Shown: positions 1 to 8,100 of the stretch, piece by piece | How the letters are laid out: each line of letters starts with the position of its first letter | Position numbering within the stretch: the first letter of the stretch is position 1 | Source: Tritrichomonas musculus | Lineage: Eukaryota > Parabasalia > Tritrichomonadida > Tritrichomonadidae | Direction of reading: 5' to 3' | DNA: 64,000 bases | Assembly: GCA_039105265.1 (NCBI GenBank) | Contig: JAPFFF010000005.1 | Coordinates: forward strand, 4,945,501 to 5,009,500 | The notes under the pieces: model-generated | Database searches by the model: none | What the model saw: the letters and a program-made list of their open reading frames with translations, nothing else | What the model was told of the DNA's origin: nothing | Made by a program: the position numbers and the translations under genes

Positions 1-164
1 TCATCAATTTGATCATTTAAATTAGATACTTCTGGATCAGCTTGAAAGGTAACTGTTTGTGACTGGCGTGAAAATCCGATATTTTGAGTGGATGTTCGAG
101 CACCAGTGGTGTTTAATTCAGATGCAGTAAGTTGTTGTTGATACTGAAAATCGATTGAGCTCAT
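1..164 (-). CDS. 5' end of an unknown gene (partial)
   Basis: The reverse strand has an ATG at 164-162 followed by 54 open codons running off the window edge. The predicted N-terminus starts MSSIDFQYQQQL and is Gln/Ser/Thr-rich with no domain or signal peptide that I recognise. Base composition is clearly richer in G and C than the spacer that follows, as expected of coding sequence here. I cannot assign a function from this fragment. A real gene is likely because the open frame stops exactly where the AT-rich spacer starts. Confidence 0.6.
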   Translation of the reverse strand, partial: MSSIDFQYQQQLTASELNTTGARTSTQNIGFSRQSQTVTFQADPEVSNLNDQID

Positions 165-562
165 AAAAAAAAAAATAAAAATATGATTGAATTTGAATTA
201 ACAAATAAAATTTAAACTGATTTTGGTAAAGACGTTAAGACTCAAAAATTTTAATTAATAATTTATTTTTCGTATATTACTATTTCGTTTTAATAAATAA
301 TTTATTTTTTTGAAAATATGATATATTTATGGAATTAATATTTTATAAATATAATAATATTGACATTTTACCTTTGAAATATCGCTAAAAATATAATATT
401 TACCTAAAAAGAAAAAGCCCGCTCAATTTGTAAAAAAAATTATATTGAAAAACATATTAAATAAGCAATTCTGGATCCTTTTTGCAATAATAGATTTTAT
501 AAAATCTATTATTCGATGACGATATTTATTTTTTTCGATTCTATTTAATTTTATGGTTTTAC
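165..562. other. AT-rich spacer, no gene seen
   Basis: Very AT-rich sequence between the partial gene and the element starting at 563. It presumably contains the promoter of the minus-strand gene. No open frame of coding composition is visible. Confidence 0.6.
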
Positions 563-1425
563 TAAGCTTGTAAAATATACCCAAATGTAAAAAAAAGACC
601 TGGTCTTGGTGATTCTTTCTGGTCTTTTGGCGATTTTAATAAATCTTTTAAAAAGTTATTTCTTATGAATTATTAAAATAAAATGATTAAAAGATATTTG
701 ATTAAATAATAATTCAATTTACGAATCAACATTCAATAAATTCAATGAATTTATTTAATTACTCGGCTATATATATTCATAAAAATATAAATACTATTAA
801 AATTTCAATGCATTATTTCAATGCATTATTTATTATTCGGCTATATATATTCATAAAAATATAAATACTATTAGTATTTTAAATACATTTTATATCGGTA
901 TATATTTAAAATATAAATGAAAAAAATTTATTTTCAATTGAAAAAATGCTTTTATTGATTTTATTATATATTTATATCTTATTTTTTTTTTTTTTATTTT
1001 ATATATGATATTTTGAAAGCTTTACAAATCACCAAAAAAAACCGTTTTGGTGATCTCCAAAATATATGTAAACTATTCAAAATTGAATGCTGTCGCCAAA
1101 AGCCCAAGACCTGGGCTTTTGGTGAAATCGGTTATTTGGCTTTTCAACGTCAATATAAATGAACTTTTTATTATTATTTTATATGATATATTATACAAAT
1201 CATACAATTATTTTGTAATATTCAAAAAATAACATTTTTTTACTGAGAAAATCTTATCGATTATTAATATGACTTTTGATAAAACTCATTTAATTCCTCT
1301 TTCAAATAATTCAATGGTTTATGACAATAATAAATATTAATAAAAATTTATTTGACAATAATATGGTTACATTTGGTGATTTTTAAAACCCAAAAAACGT
1401 TTATTTCACCAAATTTACAAGCTTA
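563..1425. mobile_element. 863-bp non-autonomous DNA element with 12-bp inverted ends
   Basis: The segment starts TAAGCTTGTAAA and ends with the exact inverse TTTACAAGCTTA. It is flanked by GTTTTAC at 556-562 and at 1426-1432, a 7-bp direct repeat that looks like a target-site duplication. Inside, the motif TTTTGGTGA and its inverse occur repeatedly (near 609, 1031, 1046, 1092, 1113 and 1368), as do CCAAGACC and its inverse. These look like subterminal repeats of a transposase-bound element. No transposase frame is present. The superfamily is uncertain because 7 bp is not a standard duplication length. Confidence 0.55.
764..873. repeat. Two direct copies of a 36-bp AT-rich unit
   Basis: A 36-bp block starting CGGCTATATATATTC occurs at 764-799 and again, essentially identical, at 838-873, a 74-bp period. 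It lies inside the 563-1425 element and is probably a local tandem duplication. Confidence 0.7.
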
Positions 1426-1533
1426 GTTTTACTAAACATATTCTTGATAATCATTCTCTTATTATGCTTTTTATTTGACTCTTTTTGCTGGACAATCGTC
1501 TTTTTCTACGCCACTTTTTGAATGGTTTTTCTA

Positions 1534-2423
1534 TCCATGAGAAGCTTCTCATTGAAAGTAAAAAACCACCATCTTAAGGTGAAATTTAACTTACTCTGTT
1601 AAGAAAATTAACCAAAAAAATCGTAAAATAAAATTTTCTCTTAAAATTATAACTATTTGCTTTTTTTGATATAATTTTTTTTTATTTTTACATAATTTTT
1701 CAGGAATATACGCACCAGTGATCACCACAGGGCTGCGCGAAGCCGAATCAGGCTCCTTGAATTGCTGGATGAATCGGGAAGCCATTTGAACTAAATATTT
1801 ATACATTATTTATCAAAAATTGAATAAAAAATGTATTAAAAAGTATTCAAAAAGTTTAAAAGTTTTCAAAAAGTGGCGTAGAAAAATACGATTCCCCCTT
1901 TTTGCTTTTTTTAATATTATTTAATAAAGATTGAAAATCGTAATAATTTGATTAATTTATGCTCCCAACATGCGCTTTAGACAATACCTAAGTATAATAC
2001 TTAAGTATGAATCTTAATTTTATATAATAATAACCCAAAAATTCCAATTTTAGCTTTTTTTGGGGAATCATATTTTTCTACACCACTTTTTGAAATCATT
2101 TTAACTTTTTGAATACTTTTTATACTTTTTTTATTCAATTTTTGATAAATAATGTATAAATATTTAGTTCAAATGGCTTCCCGATTCATCCAGCAATTCA
2201 AGGAGCCTGATTCGGCTTCGCGCAGCCCTGTGGTGATCACTGGTGCGTATATTCCTGAAAAATTATGTAAAAAAAAAAAAAATTATATCAAAAAAAGCAA
2301 ATAGTTATAATTTTAAGAGAAAATTTTATTTTACGATTTTTTTGGTTAATTTTCTTAACAGAGTAAGTTAAATTTCACCTTAAGATGGTGGTTTTTTACT
2401 TTCCATGAGAAGCTTCTCATGGA
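1534..2423. mobile_element. 890-bp fold-back element with arms of about 350 bp
   Basis: Both outer ends carry the palindrome TCCATGAGAAGCTTCTCATG, nearly intact in the left copy. From there about 350 bp of the left arm (1534-1898) are repeated in inverse on the right (about 2072-2423), with a 170-bp AT-rich centre. Each arm contains a GC-richer stretch of roughly 100 bases that reads as protein beginning MASRFIQQFKEPDS, facing inward on the right arm and mirrored on the left (1591-1806 minus; 2152 onward plus). Neither frame is long enough to be a transposase. An extra copy of the inner arm border (CTACGCCACTTTTTGAA) lies just outside at 1506-1522. Class unknown; I see no clean target duplication. 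Confidence 0.6.
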
Positions 2424-3237
2424 TTAAGGTTTTATATAAAACGGCGGTTTTTCAGAAAATTGCATGGTTCCCAGAATTTAAATTCAATTTTTTGAGAGGA
2501 AAGTGTAAATGCTTTCTAAAATGATCAATAAAAGAAAAAAGGAAAAATAATTATTACCATTACAATATCTATAAAAAAGTGTTTTTGAAATATGGGATCT
2601 TTTTGAGTTTAAAGAAAGCAATACGAGAAATATTGGATATATTTAATATTTTATCGAATTAGTTAAATTCGGTTTGAATTTTAAATTAATGGTATAGCAT
2701 TAGATACCATTTCTTTTATCAGTGTTTTTATTGAGTCTTTATGTTTTCTGAATATATTTCATGATAGCATTGATGTTAAATAAATATAGCATTATTCTTA
2801 TTAATATGTTTGTTTAGTGATATAGTGTAAATAGGTTTTCAGTATTATAAAGCATTTAATAGGTTTGTTTGTTAATAATTTGTTGATTATCAGTACAAAT
2901 AAAAATTTTTCTAATTTAAAAAGACGTTACATTATTTATCATAATTTTATACCAATTTAATCATAGATTATGCACAAAAATTTGTTTTTACAAGAAATCT
3001 GATATCAAATATCGTATATAAAAATGAAAGTGTAATTATTTTTACTTTTTATTTCATACATTAAAAAATAATTATAGAAATAATATAATTAATATATTTA
3101 AATGAATATTTATTAAGATATCAAAAAAGGCATAAACAATTTTTTGAATATTTTACATAAAACATTTTCAATATAAAAAACGGTTGTAATATGCAACTTT
3201 TTTCTGTGAAAAGTAAACAAATTTTGCCATTAGAACA
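2424..3237. other. AT-rich spacer, no gene seen
   Basis: About 800 bases of AT-rich sequence with poly-A and poly-T runs and no coding-like frame. It must hold the promoter of the GTPase gene at 3238. A near-match to the initiator motif (CCATT) lies about 10 bases before that ATG. Confidence 0.6.
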
Positions 3238-3891
3238 ATGAGTTCCCAAAATTTCGTCAAAGGAATTCTTTTAGGGCTTAGTGGTGCAGGAAAGACATCA
3301 CTAATAGCTCAAAGAAATTGCAGTGATATACATAATTTAGATAGTACTCCAAACCCTCTTCCAACCATGCTCACAATGAATGTTCCTTTCAACACCAGAA
3401 AATTAAAATTTCAAATTTGGGATACAGCTGGGCAAGATGAAATGCATAAGGTAACAAAAAATATATACCATGGCTCACAAGTTGTTTTCATTTTCACTGT
3501 CTGCGCCCAATTTCCTGAAACTTTACCTCCTGTATCTAGATATGACGCCGAACTTGAATATTATATTGACGCTGTAAATGAAAATATTGGCCTTAATGAA
3601 TGCGCACTTGTTTTTATAATTAATAAATCAGATTGTCTTGATGAAGCCGAATATGATGGTAGAAAAGAAGAAGTCATAAAAATAATTAAAAAACATATTC
3701 CAGATTTTAATGACATTGTTTACTTAACTTCATGCGAGACAGGTGAAAATTGCGAAAAAGTTATTGAAGTTGGTTTTGAAAAAGGGTATAATATATTTGA
3801 ACAACAGCAAAGTAAACAATCCAATATAGTTGTTATTGGCGATAATAATAATGGGGAAGGACAGAATAAGAAAAAGAATGATTGTTGCTAA
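3238..3891 (+). CDS. Ras-superfamily small GTPase, prenylated
   Basis: A 217-residue small GTP-binding protein. Visible motifs in order: P-loop GLSGAGKTS (13-21), G3 WDTAGQ (61-66), G4 NKSD (129-132), a G5-like TSC (164-166) and a C-terminal double cysteine NDCC that would be geranylgeranylated, placing it on a membrane. The double cysteine and WDTAGQ are Rab-like. The longer helical insertion after strand 4 (about 90-120, ending in an ELEYYIDAV helix) recalls Rag/Gtr GTPases, but the Rag signature WDCGGQ and HKMD are absent. I therefore call only the superfamily. All nucleotide-binding residues look intact, so it should be active. The spacing to the next gene is only 77 bases. Confidence 0.85.
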   Translation: MSSQNFVKGILLGLSGAGKTSLIAQRNCSDIHNLDSTPNPLPTMLTMNVPFNTRKLKFQIWDTAGQDEMHKVTKNIYHGSQVVFIFTVCAQFPETLPPVSRYDAELEYYIDAVNENIGLNECALVFIINKSDCLDEAEYDGRKEEVIKIIKKHIPDFNDIVYLTSCETGENCEKVIEVGFEKGYNIFEQQQSKQSNIVVIGDNNNGEGQNKKKNDCC

Positions 3892-3968
3892 ACACTCTTT
3901 GAATTTTAAAATTTTTATTCTTTCAAATCTTTTTTTTCTAAATTGACCTTAAAATAATTATAATTATT

Positions 3969-4865
3969 ATGATACCTAAAATAACCAAAAAGTCTAAGCA
4001 TAAGATTTCAAAATTACCTGAAGTTAAACAAAAGCAAAGATCATTTGAGGTTCAGTCATATTTGCGCATATTACGACAGTATAAAGAATCTTCGCACATC
4101 TTTATTGTTTTAGATGCACGAAATCCAAATTCTTGTCGATATTTACCATACGAAAGTTCAATAACAGACAAACTGGTATTTATCTTGAACAAAATTGATT
4201 TAATTCCAAGAGAAGTTGCAATCGATTGGTATTACCAATTGAAAGAGGTTGCACCTACTTTTGCAATTTCCGCTACAAAATCCATGGATTATTTTGTTAA
4301 TTATATAAAATCGCTTCAAAGTACGCAAATTTTGATTACTGGGCTCGCCAATGTTGGAAAAAGAACCATAATGAAAAATTTGGAAGAAATTGAAGGATTA
4401 AAAATTGAATGTGAGACATGGACATGGGTTCAATCAACACCAGATCTTGCTATACTAAAAGCCATTGAAAAAATCCCACCTGAGTGCGATATTATTTTCG
4501 GCGTTCAAGATATAATCCAAAGATGCTCAATTCAGTCATTGATGGACGTTTTTAATATCACATTTTTCTCAGATCCAGAACGTTTATTAACAACAATTAA
4601 TAAGCACCCTCGTCAAGCAGCGAAAATATTCTTTGATGGTTTAGCTAATGGTAAATGGTTATTTTATACTGTTCCTCACTGCCAATCACAAAATAATAAA
4701 TTAAGCGAGTCTGAATATCAGCAATTTAAAGAATCCAAACCTTACGACGCGTTTGAATCACCAATGATTATGTTGGGATATGGAATTACAAATGCTATGA
4801 AGCCAGATGTTTTAAATAACCTTTACCAAATGATAACAAAAAACACCGAACCATCATCATCTTAA
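3969..4865 (+). CDS. Degenerate nucleostemin/Nug1-like circularly permuted GTPase
   Basis: A 298-residue protein with the permuted motif order of the YawG/YlqF family. It has a DARNP strand (49-53), then G4 NKID (74-77), a SAT motif (101-103), and only afterwards the P-loop region GLANVGKR (125-132). The C-terminal half follows the GNL3/Nug1 layout, with a helix reading like the family's DPERLL...A segment and the aromatic end before NKLSESEYQ. In the family this GTPase works in nucleolar 60S ribosome assembly. Two oddities: the usual PNVGKS is ANVGKR, so the Ser/Thr that holds magnesium is Arg, and the G3 DxPG motif is not found (STPDL in its place). GTP hydrolysis may therefore be lost. The basic N-terminus (KITKKSKHK) could be a nucleolar signal. 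Confidence 0.7.
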   Translation: MIPKITKKSKHKISKLPEVKQKQRSFEVQSYLRILRQYKESSHIFIVLDARNPNSCRYLPYESSITDKLVFILNKIDLIPREVAIDWYYQLKEVAPTFAISATKSMDYFVNYIKSLQSTQILITGLANVGKRTIMKNLEEIEGLKIECETWTWVQSTPDLAILKAIEKIPPECDIIFGVQDIIQRCSIQSLMDVFNITFFSDPERLLTTINKHPRQAAKIFFDGLANGKWLFYTVPHCQSQNNKLSESEYQQFKESKPYDAFESPMIMLGYGITNAMKPDVLNNLYQMITKNTEPSSS

Positions 4866-4996
4866 ATACAGAATCGATATGTTAATAAATGTACTTTAAA
4901 AAAATTATGGATAAATTTTCAGTTAACCATTAAAATAAATTCAAATAAGAATCATTAAGTTATTTTACAGAATTCATATAATTTTGCTTCTTTGTT

Positions 4997-5098
4997 AACT
5001 AGGTTTTTACTTTCCAAACGTGCTATAAAACTATCCCTGCCCACTTTCAATTATGGGAATAAATATCCACATTAGAGAGTGGATAGTAAAACCTAGTT
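4997..5098. repeat. About 100-bp inverted repeat (small MITE-like element)
   Basis: AACTAGGTTTTTAC at 4997-5010 is repeated in inverse as GTAAAACCTAGTT at 5086-5098. An inner pair (ACTATCC and GGATAGT) extends the hairpin. It fills most of the spacer between two genes. No target duplication is clear. Confidence 0.5.
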
Positions 5099-5165
5099 TA
5101 CTAATAATTTTAATTTTTTAAATAAAAAGTTGAGTATTACGTTTATCAAAAAGTGATATATAAGC

Positions 5166-5170
5166 TCATT
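5166..5170 (+). promoter_or_regulatory. Probable initiator (Inr) motif
   Basis: TCATT, matching the trichomonad initiator consensus TCA-pyrimidine-A/T, ends 14 bases before the ATG at 5185. A five-base match is weak alone, but its position suits this class of promoter. Confidence 0.4.
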
Positions 5171-5184
5171 CAAAATTAAAAGTA

Positions 5185-8100
5185 ATGAGTAAATTTAATT
5201 TTCCAAACTTGGAGACGCTGAAAGAAAAAATCAAACAAAATTGCACAGTTACTGAACTATTTGCAGAAATTGAAAAATCTTTATCTTTTTTAATTTCAAA
5301 ACCTTCAGATGATTACACAAATGAAGAAAAAAAATTCCTTAAAGATCAACTTTGTCAAATGATTTCGCTTATAATTACTTATAAACACAAAAAGTCTTTT
5401 CATGAATTAGTTTTAAAATTATTTTTAGAAGTTAATAACTTAATAATCTCAACAAAATTAAACTCATGCGCGATTCAATTATTAATTCCTTTTTTTGATA
5501 TCAATCCTCATAATCCAGATATATTTAAAGTTACAACAGAAAGGAAGAGCAATATTTATGATTTTACTATTGTTTCAATAAATCCAAAAATTACAATATT
5601 GAAACCAGAAATACCATTAATTAATGAAGAGCTTTTAAAAGCTTTTTTCTCAAAATCTGTTTTAAATATTGCTTTATCAATGATTAAGACAAATGATCTA
5701 GACATTCAACAGATTAGTGCAATTATGAATTTTTTCACCAAAATTCAATTTTTTTTAGATGAACGTTTATCTTTGTCATTGTGCATTTTTTTTTCCAATT
5801 ACGCTCTCAAATTATTAACTGTTGATAAATATGGATTAGATGGGGTTAATGATATTTTAATTTTTTTTGATACATTTATGAATCATTTATTGACAATTCA
5901 AACGAACATTTTTGAATTAACAATAGAAATGCTTCGTTACCAAACACAAAATCAATATGAAGCCTTAAATCTATTTTTTTCAATAATTGATAGTTCTCAA
6001 GTTGAGCAATCAGCAAAAATTATCAAAAAGACATTAATTTCATTATTACAACAAACGACAAATGTTGAAATATTCCTAAAGATATACTCATTTTTTCCAA
6101 CTTTACTAAAGAAAATAACATTTACAGCTGAAGAATTAAATAATTTTGTCTGTCAGATTCGGAAAATTCCAAACGATGCAAATGCGTGTGTAATGCGCTT
6201 ATTTCAATCAATTCAAAACCAAATTGATAATCCAATTAACAACATCTTACTTTGTTTAAATCTGATAAGTTGCACAGATAATGATCCGCTTGCAAATCTA
6301 ATATTTGCTAAGACGGTTCCTCTTTTTGATAAAAAAATCAAATTAAATTCCAATATTATAAAAATAACAGAAAAAATTGCCAATTTTATAATAACTGATT
6401 TAAATTCCAACAATAGCGAATTAGATTTATTAAGTTTAGGATATTTTTTAATTAATTCTCCACGAAATGATTTAATTTTTGAGTATGTAATGAAAATTAT
6501 TGAGCAAGACAATTTTGAAATCTATTCAACTATTTTGGAGCAATTAGCCAAAGTTCCCTCTCAATTTGAAGGAGAAAAGATTCTAACCACTTTTTCACAG
6601 ACAGTCATTGACCACTTAATTGGCCGTAAATTTACACCTCGAATTTCGCGATTATCTGAAGTAGTTGTTAATTGGATTCAGAATTTTACATCAGTTCCAG
6701 AGAATCCAATCATGACCAAGCTAACCAGCATTGATTATTTCAAATGTCCTGATGAAATTCCACCAATAGTAACTGCCATAATTAACCGAGCGACCACTCG
6801 TCGATTCATCAGACCACTGATCAATAAGATCATGAGGGACACTGTACCGGAGAAGCACTCCAATTGGGCTATGAACCTTGCCTTTGATGCCCTTCATGAT
6901 GAACGGCGCGACATCGAGAGAATCGGAGAGATTCTCTTTCAATTGCTTTATGAAAATAACAAAAAAATAAACGTCATTTGGATGATTTATCAGGCCGTTA
7001 TTTATGAAGCCGACTTTTTCAGTGTTGGCAAAATTTCGAACAATGGAATGACCGTTGAAGCGCTATTGAATGACGAGCCATTTACGTTCACAATTCATCC
7101 TTTGCACTCAACAAGAAGGATCTACACTGAAGCCGACAAATTCTTTCAAAAACGGTTTTCACAGTTCACTCACTTCACCTTGTATATCAAAAACAAGGAG
7201 ATCTTACCTGACCAGCCGTTATCGGTTATTCCATTCAAATTTGGAACCGATAAAAAATTGAGGATAACCGCCAAAATAGGTGAAAATGAGAACGGTAACG
7301 ATTACTGCCGCCTGCAGCCAATCTTCATTGAATTCATCCAGAAAGGTGAAAGGTTCACGGCCTTGTTCAACCTGATGAACAGCTTCAATAGCGAGAGCCA
7401 GATCTTGTTCTTGATTCTCAACTTGATTGATAATGAAATGATCAAGCCAGTCCTATCGTCGCCCATTCAGCAGATCTTCAAGAGAGACTACTTCTTGCCT
7501 CTCGTTGATCTCGAGTCGTTCGCGCTTATTCCGTTCGTTCTGGACGCCGCAAGGGGGAACAAGACCGTTTATTCATCGGCTTATCTTTCGACGGTTATTC
7601 AGGAATTGAATGACCAAAATATTGACCACGTGTCACTTTTTATGGCATGCAAATTGGTCGCACAGTGCGCGGCAGATTCATGCCAGTTCGAGACAAGCTT
7701 GATCAGGAAGTGCTTGCTCACCTCTAAGAAAAAAGTGATACGACAGACAATGGCCGAAATATTGACCAAAACCGACGAAACCGACAAATTATTGTCGATT
7801 CTCTCGTCAACGTGCGAGCTCCAAAATAGAAGCAGGTCTAAACAATACTTCTCACTTTTGAAGGCCAAAAATATCGACCCTCTCTTTGTTGAGTTTTTAG
7901 TAGACAGAGTCTCTCAATTTGAAATTGACCTTGATGGCGAAATTGACCAAACATTGAATGGCGTTTTTTCAATAGTTTTGAATCCAATTGAATCAACCTT
8001 TGAAAAAGTTTTCAGTTTCCTCTTTTCACCACCGACGGTTATGTCACCACACTTGCCATTCTTGCACAAAAAGAAGTCTAGAAGGAATGCTTTCAATTTC

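Noticed and set aside
1047-1232. 61-codon frame inside the 563-1425 element
   Set aside because: It starts with TTG rather than ATG, spans inverted repeats, and has no coding-like composition.
3238-3891. Assignment of the small GTPase as a Rag GTPase partner of RAPTOR
   Set aside because: The Rag signatures WDCGGQ and HKMD are absent and the double-cysteine tail is Rab-like, so the link to TORC1 is not supported.
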